From Brachybacterium aquaticum (lineage in GTDB: Bacteria; Actinomycetota; Actinomycetes; Actinomycetales; Dermabacteraceae): a DNA stretch of 64,000 nucleotides. Within the stretch, counting starts at the first letter, position 1; every line of letters starts with the position of its first letter. The notes under the pieces are model-generated. The model did no database searches, had not been told where the DNA came from, and was given only the letters and a program-made list of their open reading frames with translations. The translations under genes were made by a program, and so were the position numbers. The stretch is taken from assembly GCF_014204755.1 (NCBI RefSeq), contig NZ_JACHLZ010000001.1, forward strand, positions 248,001-312,000, written 5' to 3'. Shown piece by piece: positions 16,661 through 25,297 of the stretch.

Positions 16661-17194
16661 ATGACGACCCCTGCGACTACCGACGGCGGCGGCAGCGCGT
16701 CTGACAGCGGCAGCGCCCGCGTCCGCTCCCGCCTCGCCGAGCTCGGCCTCGAGCTTCCCGCCGTGGCGGCGCCCGTGGCCGCCTACGTCCCCGCCGTGCG
16801 GTCCGGCGCGCACGTGCACACCTCCGGCCAGCTGCCCTTCGTGGACGGCGCCCTGCCTGCCACCGGCAAGGTCGGCGCGGAGGTCGCCCCCGAGCGCGCC
16901 GCGGAGCTCGCGGCGACCTGCTGCCTGAACGCCCTGGCCGCCATCGAGGCGCTGATCGGCGATCTGGACCAGATCCAGCGCGTCGTGAAGCTCACCGGCT
17001 TCGTCGCCTCGGACCCGTCCTTCACCGGCCAGCCCGGCGTGATCAACGGCGCCAGCGAGTTGCTCGGCGAGGTCTTCGGCGAGGCCGGCGCGCACGCCCG
17101 TTCCGCCGTGGGTGTCGCGGTGCTGCCGCTGGACGCCCCGGTCGAGCTCGAGCTGATGGTCGAGCTGGCCTCGCCGCTCGCCCCCACCGCCTGA
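16661..17194 (+). CDS. Rid-family (RidA/YjgF-like) protein
   Basis: 177 residues. RidA proteins hydrolyse reactive enamine/imine intermediates released by PLP enzymes. The trimeric chorismate-mutase-like fold is suggested by HTSGQLPFVDG near the start and the alternating helix/strand pattern through VVKLTGFVASDPSF to VGVAVLPLDAPVELELMVE. Canonical RidA is about 125 residues; this one has about 40 extra N-terminal residues and lacks the exact catalytic-arginine context of true RidA, so enzymatic activity is uncertain. It matches the position of Rv3678c. Confidence 0.85.
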   Translation: MTTPATTDGGGSASDSGSARVRSRLAELGLELPAVAAPVAAYVPAVRSGAHVHTSGQLPFVDGALPATGKVGAEVAPERAAELAATCCLNALAAIEALIGDLDQIQRVVKLTGFVASDPSFTGQPGVINGASELLGEVFGEAGAHARSAVGVAVLPLDAPVELELMVELASPLAPTA

Positions 17195-17205
17195 GCGGCG
17201 CGGAC

Positions 17206-18027
17206 ATGGAGGAGCAGGGGCCGGACCGCGATCCGGACGCTCCCGCCGTCGAGCTGATCACGGTGCGGGCGGACAATCCCGGCCCGATGACCCTCACCGG
17301 CACCAACAGCCACGTGCTGCGCGACGGGGACCAGGTGTGGGTCGTGGACCCCGGCCCGAAGGACCCCGAGCACCTCGCCGAGCTGCTGCTCATCTGCGGT
17401 GACGGCGTGAGGCCGCAGGGCGTGCTGGTCACTCACCGCCACCTCGACCACTCGGCGGGCGCCGCCACCCTCGCCCGTCAGCTCGCCGCCCGCTCCGGGC
17501 GCGAGGTGCCGCTGTGGGCCGCGGACCAGGACGCCGTCCCCGGCTCCAGGTCGCTGCCAGCCGCGCTGATGGGCGCGCACGGGGTCGTGGGGCACGTGAT
17601 CCACCTGCCCGGGCACACCGCCGACTCCGTCGGCGTGCTCGTGGACGGCGGCCGACTGCTCAGCGGCGACACGCTCCTCGGCGGCTCCTCCTCCGTCATC
17701 GTCCCGGAGGACGGCGGCTCGCTCACCGACTACCTCCAGTCCCTCGCGATCCTGCGAGCGCTGGCGAAGGACGGCCGCATCGGCGCGATCCACCCTGGTC
17801 ACGGCCCCGCCTACGAGTCCCCGCTCGAGGCGCTCACCGCGATCGAGGAGACCATCGCGCACCGCGAGGAGCGGATCGAGCAGGTGCGCCGCGCCCGCAC
17901 CGCCGGGATCCTCACCCTGGACCGGTTGCTGCGCGTGGTCTACGGCGAGGACCTGCCCGCACCGCTGGAGAAGGCGGCGCGCTGGAACCTGCGCGCCACC
18001 CTCGACCACCTCTCGCGCGACCGCTGA
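17206..18027 (+). CDS. MBL-fold metallo-hydrolase
   Basis: 273 residues. Zinc-binding motif THRHLDHS (76-83), then LPGHTADS, SGDTLLGG and IHPGHGP complete a beta-lactamase-like binuclear site. After about 210, helices resembling the winged-helix extension of LACTB2-type hydrolases (RARTAGILTLDRLLRVVYG) follow. The substrate is unknown; relatives act on RNA or on small thioesters. It starts 11 bp after the Rid gene and corresponds to Rv3677c. A strong hairpin follows. Confidence 0.88.
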   Translation: MEEQGPDRDPDAPAVELITVRADNPGPMTLTGTNSHVLRDGDQVWVVDPGPKDPEHLAELLLICGDGVRPQGVLVTHRHLDHSAGAATLARQLAARSGREVPLWAADQDAVPGSRSLPAALMGAHGVVGHVIHLPGHTADSVGVLVDGGRLLSGDTLLGGSSSVIVPEDGGSLTDYLQSLAILRALAKDGRIGAIHPGHGPAYESPLEALTAIEETIAHREERIEQVRRARTAGILTLDRLLRVVYGEDLPAPLEKAARWNLRATLDHLSRDR

Positions 18028-18078
18028 GCGCGCCTGCGGGCGCGCCCGACCTCCCGGACGGTCGGACCGGACAGCCGG

Positions 18079-18110
18079 AAGCCCCTGTGCTCCGAGGAGC
18101 ACAGGGGCTT
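18079..18110. terminator. Bidirectional terminator between MBL and crp genes
   Basis: AAGCCCCTGTGCT pairs with AGCACAGGGGCTT around a 6-nt loop, followed on the plus strand by CTTCG. It separates the convergent MBL and crp genes. Confidence 0.75.
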
Positions 18111-18140
18111 CTTCGTGCCGGCCGACGGGGCCGGGCGGGG

Positions 18141-18818
18141 TCAGCGGGCGCGGCGGCGCAGGCGCTCGACGTCCAGGATGAGGACTGCGCGGGCCTCCAG
18201 CCGGATCCAGCCGCGCGAGGCGAAGTCGGCCAGGGCCTTGTTCACGGTCTCGCGGGAGGCGCCGACCAGCTGGGCCAGCTCCTCCTGGGTGAGGCCGTGG
18301 GCGACCATCACGCCGTCGTCCGTCTGACGGCCGAAGCGCTGGGCGAGGTCGAGCACGTTCTTGGCGACGCGGCCGGGCACGTCGGCGAAGACCAGGTCCG
18401 CGAGGGACTCGTTGGTCTTGCGCAGACGGCGCGCGAGCGAGGCGAGCAGGTGACGGCCCACCTCGGGGCGCTGGGCGAGGACCCGGTACAGGTCCTGCTG
18501 GGAGAGCGAGTACAGGGTCGACTCGGCCACCACCGTCGCGGTCGCGTTGCGCGGCGCCGGGTCGAACAGGGACAGCTCGCCGAGGGTCTCGCCCGGGCCG
18601 AGCACGGCGAGCAGGTTCTCGCGGCCGTCGCCCGAGGCGTGGCCGACCTTCACCTTGCCGGAGCCGATGATGAAGAGCCGATCACCGGGATCTCCCTCGC
18701 GGAAGATGATGGCGCTGCGGTGATAGTCCTCCTGCCTCATCGACGCCAGGACGGCCTGCTTGCCGTCCTCGTCGAGCGCGGCGAACAGCGGCGACGACCG
18801 TACGATGTTCTCGTCCAC
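18141..18818 (-). CDS. crp: Crp/Fnr-family cAMP-responsive regulator
   Basis: 225 residues from a GTG at 18818 placed 5 bp after AGGAGG; this choice gives the usual length. The N-terminal cyclic-nucleotide domain has the phosphate-binding cassette GELSLFDPAPRNATAT (80-95, R90). A dimer helix (about 112-140) leads to the winged helix-turn-helix (176-195, LTQEELAQLVGASRETVNKA). Orthologues (Rv3676, GlxR) bind TGTGA-N6-TCACA sites and regulate central metabolism. The gene is divergent from nth, as in M. tuberculosis. Confidence 0.95.
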   Translation of the reverse strand: MDENIVRSSPLFAALDEDGKQAVLASMRQEDYHRSAIIFREGDPGDRLFIIGSGKVKVGHASGDGRENLLAVLGPGETLGELSLFDPAPRNATATVVAESTLYSLSQQDLYRVLAQRPEVGRHLLASLARRLRKTNESLADLVFADVPGRVAKNVLDLAQRFGRQTDDGVMVAHGLTQEELAQLVGASRETVNKALADFASRGWIRLEARAVLILDVERLRRRAR

Positions 18819-18971
18819 GGAACCTCCTGGATGTGGGGCCCCGAACGTCGGGACCTGCTGTGCAACCCTGTGGCGGACGCCACTCTCGGCGGTGGCGGCT
18901 GTCACATGATGGTCAAACCCTATCGCGCCCGGACCGACGAGTCCCATCACCTCGCAAGGAGGAGCGCCCGC

Positions 18972-19739
18972 ATGTCGAGCCCGAGGCCCCGCTCCGCCCC
19001 CTCGCGGGAGGATCGCGGCCCTGCGGGCGCGGCCCTCGTCGCCTCCCGGCTGGAGGACCTCCACATCGGGGCGCGCACCGAGCTCGATCATCGCGACGCC
19101 TTCGAGCTGCTGGTCGCGACCGTGCTCTCCGCACAGACCACCGACGTGCGCGTGAACCAGGTGACCCCGGAGCTGTTCTCCCGCTGGCCGGGCCCCGCCG
19201 CCCTCGCCGGTGCCGACGAGGCGGAGGTGACCGAGGTGGTCCGGCCGCTCGGCATGGGACCCACCAGGGCCCGCCGGATCGTCGGCCTCGCCCGCGGGCT
19301 GCTCGAGCGCCATGGCGGGGAGGTCCCGGACGACCAGGCCGCGCTCGAGGCCCTGCCCGGGGTGGGGCGCAAGACCGCGCACGTGGTGCGCGGGGCCTGG
19401 TTCGGGCATTCGCTGCTGGCGGTGGACACCCACGTCGGCCGCCTCGCCCGCAGGCTCGGCTGGACCGCGCAGACCGACCCGCGCCGCATCGAGGAGGACG
19501 TGGTCGCCTGGGTCGAGGCCGACGGCACCGGCGCCGAGGCGGAGGACCTCACGATGCTCGGGCTGCGCCTGATCCTGCACGGCCGGCGCGTGTGCACCGC
19601 CCGCACGCCCCACTGCGATAGCTGCGTGCTCGCCGACCTCTGCCCGAGCGCGCCGGCCGCGCCCGGGGCCGGAGCGTCGTCTGCCCCGGGAGCCCCGTCG
19701 GCCGACGGAGCCCCGCCCGACTCCGGAGCGTCGTCATGA
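18972..19739 (+). CDS. nth: Endonuclease III (DNA glycosylase/AP lyase)
   Basis: 255 residues, ATG preceded by AAGGAGGAG. It removes oxidised pyrimidines and cleaves AP sites. The helix-hairpin-helix LPGVGRKTAHVV carries catalytic K134, D152 lies in VDTHVGR, and the 4Fe-4S cluster ligands are C208, C215, C218 and C224 (C-X6-C-X2-C-X5-C). A 30-residue Ala/Gly/Ser/Pro tail follows the cluster; it includes the 14-bp palindrome CCGTCGGCCGACGG. The stop overlaps the next start (ATGA). Confidence 0.96.
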   Translation: MSSPRPRSAPSREDRGPAGAALVASRLEDLHIGARTELDHRDAFELLVATVLSAQTTDVRVNQVTPELFSRWPGPAALAGADEAEVTEVVRPLGMGPTRARRIVGLARGLLERHGGEVPDDQAALEALPGVGRKTAHVVRGAWFGHSLLAVDTHVGRLARRLGWTAQTDPRRIEEDVVAWVEADGTGAEAEDLTMLGLRLILHGRRVCTARTPHCDSCVLADLCPSAPAAPGAGASSAPGAPSADGAPPDSGASS

Positions 19740-20458
19740 CCCGTCGCGGCCCCGAGTTTCGCGCCGAGCGCGCCCCGCGCGCCGGGCACCTTCCCGCGGA
19801 CGCCCGCTTCCTCGCGCCGCTCGCCGAGCGTGCGCGACGCGGCGATGTCCTGGTGCGCCGCGACCCCGACGGCCGCGCCCCCGCGATGCCGACCGACGGC
19901 GGGCGCCGCAGCGCCGTGCTGATCCACGTCGCCGGCACCGGGATCGACGACGCCCAGCTCGTCCTCGAGGAGCGCGGCCACCGTCTGCGCTCCCAGCCCG
20001 GCCAGTTCTCCCTGCCCGGCGGGCGTCGCGACCCCGGGGACCGCGACGACGTCCACACGGCCCTCCGCGAGGCGCAGGAGGAGACGGGGCTCGACCCGTC
20101 CGAGGCGCACGTGCTCGGCGCCTTCGCCCCGATCCCCATGCCCTGGCGCGGCCAGCGGGTCACCCCGGTGCTCAGCTGGTCGCCGGTCGTGCCGGTGCTC
20201 GGTGTGCAGGACCCGGTCGAGGTCGAGCGCGTGGTGTGGGCGCCGCTGACGGGGGAGGGGTCGCTCACCGATCCGTCGCTGCGCCGCCACGGCCGGCTGC
20301 GCGGCCTCGAGGTGGGGCCCGTGTTCGAGCTGCCCGAGGATGCGTTCGTCTGGGGGTTCACCGCGATGATCCTCGAGAAGGTGCTCACCGGGCTCGGACT
20401 CGAGGGCGTGCCGCGGGACGCCGGGATCCGCGAGATCCCGCCCGAGCGGCGTCGCTGA
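19736..20458 (+). CDS. Nudix hydrolase, CoA pyrophosphatase type
   Basis: 240 residues. The Nudix box runs GGRRDPGD...REAQEETGL (95-119), preceded by RGHRLRSQPGQFSLPGG, which resembles the UPF0035 signature of CoA diphosphatases (NudL/PCD1). It probably splits CoA or oxidised CoA to 4'-phosphopantetheine and 3',5'-ADP. It is translationally coupled to nth, the same pairing as Rv3674c-Rv3672c without the thioredoxin-like gene between them. Confidence 0.88.
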   Translation: MTRRGPEFRAERAPRAGHLPADARFLAPLAERARRGDVLVRRDPDGRAPAMPTDGGRRSAVLIHVAGTGIDDAQLVLEERGHRLRSQPGQFSLPGGRRDPGDRDDVHTALREAQEETGLDPSEAHVLGAFAPIPMPWRGQRVTPVLSWSPVVPVLGVQDPVEVERVVWAPLTGEGSLTDPSLRRHGRLRGLEVGPVFELPEDAFVWGFTAMILEKVLTGLGLEGVPRDAGIREIPPERRR

Positions 20459-20752
20459 GTTCCGGCCCCCGGCTTCTGCGTCCGCGCGGGGCTCCGGCGC
20501 CCGCGCGGGACCGGTGCGGCCGGCGCGCCGGTCGGGCCCGGCCGACGGGGCGGTGGTCGTGGTCACCCCGGGCATATCGGCTCGCCATGGCGCGTGCCCG
20601 GTCCGATAGCATGGACCGTTGCCGGACGGTCTCCGGCAGCCCCGCGGGATGTGTGTGGACGCCGTCATGGCCGTCCCTGCCGCGCCCCGGGAACCATGAA
20701 CCGCAGCATGAACCGCAGACCGACGGGCCAGCAGACAAGGAATGGGATCCAG

Positions 20753-21139
20753 GTGCCACGAGGCAAGGTGAAGTTCTACGACGCCGAGAAGGGCTTCGGC
20801 TTCATCCTCGACGACGAGGACGGGCAGAGCGTGTACGTGCACGCCACCAACCTCCCCGAGGGGGTCACGACCCTCCGCCCCGGCGCCCGGGTCGAGTTCG
20901 ACATGGTGGACGGCCGCCGCGGCCCGCAGGTGCTCTCGCTGCAGCTGCTCGAGCCCGCGCCGTCGGTCGCCCGCGCGCGCCGCGCCAAGCCCGAGGACAT
21001 GGCCGGCATGGTCGAGGACCTGATCCGGCTCCTCGACGACGCCTCGAACGGGCTGCGCCAGGGGCGCTACCCCGATCGCGGCCACTCCCAGAAGATCGCC
21101 ACCGTGCTGCGAGCCGTCGCCGACAACTTCGAGGCCTGA
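20753..21139 (+). CDS. Cold-shock-domain protein with C-terminal extension
   Basis: 128 residues from the GTG at 20753, preceded by AAGGAATGGG; in-frame ATGs at 20696 and 20708 would add a non-conserved leader. The CSD covers about 1-68 with RNP1 KGFGFI and RNP2 VYVHATNL. An extension of about 60 residues, mostly helical, ends in SQKIATVLRAVADNFEA, unlike short CspA. It likely acts as an RNA chaperone or transcription antiterminator. A TAGCAT box at 20607-20612 would give a leader of about 135 nt, reminiscent of cold-shock mRNAs. DUF3027 follows immediately. Confidence 0.85.
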   Translation: MPRGKVKFYDAEKGFGFILDDEDGQSVYVHATNLPEGVTTLRPGARVEFDMVDGRRGPQVLSLQLLEPAPSVARARRAKPEDMAGMVEDLIRLLDDASNGLRQGRYPDRGHSQKIATVLRAVADNFEA

Positions 21140-21140
21140 G

Positions 21141-22205
21141 ATGACGTCCCCGACCACCGCCCCCCGCCGCCGCACCGCCAAGCCCAAGCTGGACGCGGTC
21201 TCCGCCGCGGCCGTCGACCTCGCCCGCGAGGCGCTCGAGGAGGTCACCGAGCCCGGTCAGGTCGGTGAGCACCTCCGTGTCGAGGCGAGCGGGGAGCGGC
21301 TGGTCACGCACGTCTTCGAGTGCACCATGCCCGGTTACCGCGGCTGGTCGTGGGTCGTCGTGCTCACCCGCGCCTCCCGCGCGAAGGCACCGACGGTCGC
21401 CGAGTCCGCGCTGCTGCCCGGCGAGGAGGCGATCCTCGCCCCCGAGTGGGAGCCGTGGTCCGAGCGCCTGAAGCCGGAGGACGTCGGCGCCGACGACCTG
21501 CTTCCCTACCGCGAGCAGGACGAGCGCCTCGAGCAGGGCTACGAGTCCACCGGCGAGGAGGACGAGGACCGCGTCGCGCAGTGGGAGCTGGGCCTGGGCC
21601 GTGCGCGCGTGCTCTCCCCGGAGGGGCGTTCCGAGGCCGCCGAGCGCTGGCAGTCCGGCGAGTTCGGTCCCCGCCAGACCTCCGGCCGCGGCCGCAAGGG
21701 CACCGTCGCCGCGAACTGCACCAGCTGCGGCTTCCTGATGAAGCTCTCCGGCTCCCTGCGCGGCGAGTTCGGCGTGTGCACCAACGAGTGGTCCCCGGCC
21801 GACGGCCGCGTGGTCCACCTGAACTACGGCTGCGGCGCCCACTCCGAGACCGGCCAGGAGGACGGCGAGAAGGAGATCCCGCGCGCCACCGGCGTGATCG
21901 TCGACGAGCTCGACGTCGAGGTCGAGGCGAACGAGGCCCCCGAGGCCCCTGCCGAGGAGCAGCCGTCGGCCGAGGAGCATGCCGACGAGCCCGCCGAGGA
22001 GCAGGCGACCGAGCAGTCCGACGAGCCCGCCGAGGAGCAGGCGTCGGCCGACGAGCAGGTCGCCGAGGCGCCGGTCGCCGAGACCCCTGCGGAGGAGCCC
22101 GTGGCCGAGGCTCCGGCCGAGGACGCCGCGCCCATCCTCGAGATCCCCGAGGTCGAGCCGGCCGCGGAGTCCCCCTCCGACGAGGCCCCCACCGACCAGG
22201 CCTGA
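21141..22205 (+). CDS. DUF3027 protein with long acidic repetitive tail
   Basis: 354 residues. The conserved DUF3027 part spans about 15-250 and contains CTSCG...CTNEWSPADGRVVHLNYGCGAHS, a likely zinc-binding cluster. From about 255 to the end the protein is a low-complexity Glu/Ala/Pro tail with repeated AEEQ, DEPAEEQ and AETPAEEP units, predicted disordered. It begins 1 bp after the cold-shock stop. Function is unknown; the family is confined to actinobacteria and often paired with cold-shock genes. Confidence 0.85.
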   Translation: MTSPTTAPRRRTAKPKLDAVSAAAVDLAREALEEVTEPGQVGEHLRVEASGERLVTHVFECTMPGYRGWSWVVVLTRASRAKAPTVAESALLPGEEAILAPEWEPWSERLKPEDVGADDLLPYREQDERLEQGYESTGEEDEDRVAQWELGLGRARVLSPEGRSEAAERWQSGEFGPRQTSGRGRKGTVAANCTSCGFLMKLSGSLRGEFGVCTNEWSPADGRVVHLNYGCGAHSETGQEDGEKEIPRATGVIVDELDVEVEANEAPEAPAEEQPSAEEHADEPAEEQATEQSDEPAEEQASADEQVAEAPVAETPAEEPVAEAPAEDAAPILEIPEVEPAAESPSDEAPTDQA

Positions 22206-22280
22206 ACAGAGCTGAGACGGACGGCGGTCACCCTGCGGGGTGGCCGCCGCCCGTCGTCCGCGCCCCGTCGAGCCGCGCGT

Positions 22281-23483
22281 TCATAGCGCCGTCGCGACCC
22301 TCGCCAGCAGTGCCTCGATCGCGAGCAGCGGCGGCACGTTCCCGGCGATGCGGGTGCGGGCCTCCTGGACCGCGTCCAGCAGGCCGAGGGTGATCCGGCC
22401 GCTGCCCTGCGCGGCGACCTGGGCGATCTGGTCGGCCACGTCGATGTTCACCAGCTCCGCCCCGGTGCCCAGCTGGGTGCTGAGCATGTCGCGCAGCACC
22501 GAGTGCGCATCGAGGAGATAGCGGTCCAGCACGTCGCGGACCAGGCGGGTCTGGCGGCGCTTGGCGTCCTCCTCGAGCTGGCGCAGCTGGCCGCGCAGCG
22601 AGGGCGGGACCTTGCCGTCCTCGATCCCGGCCGAGCGCAGGAAGCGCTCCTTCTCCTCGAGAGCGACCTGGTCGGCGTGCTCCTTCGCCTCGGCGGTCGC
22701 CCGGTCCACGAGCGCCTGCGCGGCGAGGACGGCGTCCCCGGTGCGGCGCAGGGACAGCAGCGTGCGCGCGGACTCCTCGCGGGCCGCGAGCGCTCCCTCC
22801 TGCGTCGCGTAGCGCAGGGCGAGGCCGATGTGCCCCTGCGCGGCGCGGGCGGCGCGCAGCGCGAGCTGCTCATCCACCCCGTCGCGGCGGCGCAGCAGCT
22901 CGGCGACCACGTCGGAGCCCGGGAGCGTCAGGGTCACCAGGCGGCAGCGGGAGCGGATGGTCGCGGCGAGGTCCTCGGCCGACGGCGCGCACAGCATCCA
23001 CACCGTCGAGGGCGGCGGCTCCTCGATCGACTTCAGCAGCACGTTGAACGTGCCGGCGGTCATCCGGTCCGCGTCCTCGACGATCAGCACCCGGTGCCGA
23101 CCCGTGGCGGGGGCGCGCTGCGCGGTCATGACCAGCGCCCGCACCTCCTCCTTGGCGATCGAGAGCTTGTCGGTGGCGACGACCGTGACGTCGGGGTGCG
23201 TGTTCGCGAGGGTGGTGCGGCAGGCGCGGCACTGCCCGCAGCCCGTGCCCTGCTCGCACTGCAGGGTCGCGGCGAAGGCGCGGGCTGCGGTGGAGCGGCC
23301 GGAGCCGGGCGGGCCGGTGATCAGCCATGCCTGGGCGAGGGATCCCTCGGGCGAGGCGGCACGGCGGAACTGTGCGACCGCCGCGTCCTGGCCCACCACG
23401 TCGGCCCACACGCCCGGCGCGGGGGCACCGGACGGGGTGCCGGGGGCGCAGGCCGGGGCGTCGACGGCAGGGACGCTCGTCAC
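22281..23483 (-). CDS. holB: DNA polymerase III delta' subunit
   Basis: 400 residues from a GTG at 23483. Clamp-loader AAA+ fold: GPPGSGRS at 57-64 (arginine replaces the catalytic lysine, fitting the non-ATPase delta' subunit), zinc module C76, C82, C85, C88, VEDADRM sensor strand and SIEEPP. A Pro/Ala-rich N-terminal extension of about 24 residues precedes the domain. The start overlaps the tmk stop (GTGA), so holB follows tmk in the same transcript. Confidence 0.94.
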   Translation of the reverse strand: MTSVPAVDAPACAPGTPSGAPAPGVWADVVGQDAAVAQFRRAASPEGSLAQAWLITGPPGSGRSTAARAFAATLQCEQGTGCGQCRACRTTLANTHPDVTVVATDKLSIAKEEVRALVMTAQRAPATGRHRVLIVEDADRMTAGTFNVLLKSIEEPPPSTVWMLCAPSAEDLAATIRSRCRLVTLTLPGSDVVAELLRRRDGVDEQLALRAARAAQGHIGLALRYATQEGALAAREESARTLLSLRRTGDAVLAAQALVDRATAEAKEHADQVALEEKERFLRSAGIEDGKVPPSLRGQLRQLEEDAKRRQTRLVRDVLDRYLLDAHSVLRDMLSTQLGTGAELVNIDVADQIAQVAAQGSGRITLGLLDAVQEARTRIAGNVPPLLAIEALLARVATAL

Positions 23484-24211
23484 TGCTCGTCCCGGTGGCG
23501 CACGGGCGGGGCCGGCTCGAAGGTGGGGTCGAACAGGTTCAGCACCTCGGAGACGGCGGCGAGCACCTGCGCGTGGACCTCCTCGCGCGGGAGGGTCCCG
23601 TCGATCACCGCGTAGCGCTCGGGGTCGTCGCGGGCGAGGTCCAGGAACTCGTTGCGCACCGCCTCGTGGAACTCAAGACCTGCGCTCTCCAGACGGTCCT
23701 TGCCGACGGGGCCGCGGCGGTCGTCCAGGGTCGTGATAGGCACGTCCAGCAGGATCGTGCGATGGGGGAGCAGGCCGTCCACCGCCCACAGCGACAGGGA
23801 CGCGATCTCGGACGGCTCCAGCGCCCGGCCCGCGCCCTGGTAGGCGACCGAGGAGTCGAGGTAGCGGTCTCCGAGCACCAGACCGCCGCGGGCGAGATGG
23901 GGGCGCACCACGGTGGTGATGTGGTGGGCGCGGTCCGCCGCGTACAGCAGCGCCTCGGCGCGCGGGTCCACGTCCTCCCCGTGCAGCAGCAGGTCGCGGA
24001 TCTGCTCGCCGAGCGGTGTGCCGCCCGGCTCCCGGGTGGTGAGGATCAGGTCCTCGGCGACCGAGCGGTCGGTGATGAGGTGATCGCGCAGCATCCGCAT
24101 CTGGGTGGACTTTCCGGCGCCGTCACCGCCCTCGAAGGAGATGAACACGCCGCGGCGCGGCGGATGGGGGGCGGGCACGTGCAGTCCGTGCGCGGTGTCC
24201 AGGAAGCTCAT
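23480..24211 (-). CDS. tmk: Thymidylate kinase
   Basis: 243 residues; phosphorylates dTMP to dTDP. P-loop FEGGDGAGKST (27-37), the TREPGGTPLGEQIR dTMP-binding motif and DRYLDSSVAYQG are all present. The C-terminus is extended by about 30 Pro/charged residues. The ATG overlaps the stop of the upstream oxidoreductase (ATGA), and holB overlaps downstream, giving a three-gene operon. Confidence 0.95.
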   Translation of the reverse strand: MSFLDTAHGLHVPAPHPPRRGVFISFEGGDGAGKSTQMRMLRDHLITDRSVAEDLILTTREPGGTPLGEQIRDLLLHGEDVDPRAEALLYAADRAHHITTVVRPHLARGGLVLGDRYLDSSVAYQGAGRALEPSEIASLSLWAVDGLLPHRTILLDVPITTLDDRRGPVGKDRLESAGLEFHEAVRNEFLDLARDDPERYAVIDGTLPREEVHAQVLAAVSEVLNLFDPTFEPAPPVRHRDEQ

Positions 24212-25281
24212 GCGGACTCCTCACCGGGGTAGAGAACGCCGAGCTGCGCGCGCACGGCGTCCATGGTGGCCATGACGGACAGGGTGTCCGTCCAGCTCAT
24301 GACGGGAGACTCGAGCTCGCCCGCGGCGATGCGGCGGGCGGCTTCGGCGATCTCGTAGGCCATCCCGTCCCCGGGCGGGCCGTCGTGGGCGAACTGCGCG
24401 GAGCGGCCGTCCAGGAGCGTCACCGTGAGGGTGCTCGGCGCGAAGAACGGTCCGGACAGCCGGGCGGTGCCGAGGGTGCCGACCACCACCGCCTCGGTGG
24501 GCGTGCGGGCGCGCAGCGTGGTGGACAGGCGGGCCAGGCCCCCGCGCGCTCCGCGCGCCAGCAGGCCGACGCTCGCATCGACCCCCTGGTCGGTCAGGTC
24601 CCCGCGCACAGCGAGGTCGTCGAGGTCGCCGAGGACCATCTGCGCGAGGGACAGCGGGTACACGCCGAGGTCCAGCAGTGCGCCCCCGCCGAGGGCCGGG
24701 GCGAACAGGCGGTGCTCCGGGCCCGCGTCGAAGTGCTGGCCGTGATCGGCGGCGACCTCCACGATCTCGCCGAGCATCCCGGTGGCGACGACCTGGCGCA
24801 GCACGTCGTACTGTGGCAGGAAGCGCGCCCACATCGCCTCCATCGCGAACACGCTCTTCTCCCGGGCGAGATCGAGCAGGTCGCGGGCCTGGGCGGTGTT
24901 CAGCGTGAACGCCTTCTCGACCACGACCGGCAGGCCCGCCTCGAGCACGGGGCGGGCGAGCTCATGGTGCTGGGCGTGCGGGGAGGCGATGTACACCGCG
25001 TCGAGGCCGCCCGCGGCGAGCATCGCCTCGACCGAGTCGAAGGAGCGCTCGACACCGTGCTCGGCGGCGAAGGCGGCGGCCCGCTCGGCCGAGCGGGAGA
25101 CGACCGAGACGATCCGGGAGGCGGTCGCGCGATGCGCGGTGTCCGTGAACTGCGAGGCGATGTGCCCCGGGGAGATCACCCCCCAGCGCAGGCCCGCGGC
25201 ATCGGCGGGATCGGGGACGGTCGGGGCGGGGAGCACCAGGGTGCCGTCCCCGACCTCGCGTGACTCGTCGGGATCGCTCAT
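24208..25281 (-). CDS. Gfo/Idh/MocA-family oxidoreductase
   Basis: 357 residues from the ATG at 25281. The Rossmann start RWGVISPGHIASQF, YIASPHAQHHELA and the conserved VVEKAFTLN (EKP-like, with A for P) indicate an NAD(P)-dependent sugar or polyol dehydrogenase of the dihydrodiol-dehydrogenase-like branch. The substrate is not predictable. It is the first gene of the oxidoreductase-tmk-holB operon and is divergent from a sugar ABC importer, which may hint at a carbohydrate substrate. Confidence 0.88.
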   Translation of the reverse strand: MSDPDESREVGDGTLVLPAPTVPDPADAAGLRWGVISPGHIASQFTDTAHRATASRIVSVVSRSAERAAAFAAEHGVERSFDSVEAMLAAGGLDAVYIASPHAQHHELARPVLEAGLPVVVEKAFTLNTAQARDLLDLAREKSVFAMEAMWARFLPQYDVLRQVVATGMLGEIVEVAADHGQHFDAGPEHRLFAPALGGGALLDLGVYPLSLAQMVLGDLDDLAVRGDLTDQGVDASVGLLARGARGGLARLSTTLRARTPTEAVVVGTLGTARLSGPFFAPSTLTVTLLDGRSAQFAHDGPPGDGMAYEIAEAARRIAAGELESPVMSWTDTLSVMATMDAVRAQLGVLYPGEESA

Positions 25282-25288
25282 GGGGGCC

Positions 25289-25294
25289 AATCTA
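25289..25294 (-). promoter_or_regulatory. -10 box of oxidoreductase-tmk-holB operon, leaderless
   Basis: Minus strand TAGATT, seven bases, then ATG at 25281. It abuts the long inverted repeat at 25298-25333, which therefore covers the -35 position. Confidence 0.55.
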
Positions 25295-25297
25295 CCG

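Noticed and set aside
18899-18916. Possible Crp autoregulatory site TGTCACATGATGGTCA between crp and nth
   Set aside because: Half-sites deviate too much from TGTGA-N6-TCACA to be called.
23293-23316. Arginine in place of the P-loop lysine in HolB as a sign of a broken gene
   Set aside because: Delta' is a non-ATPase clamp-loader subunit, so loss of the lysine is expected; the gene is intact and coupled to tmk.
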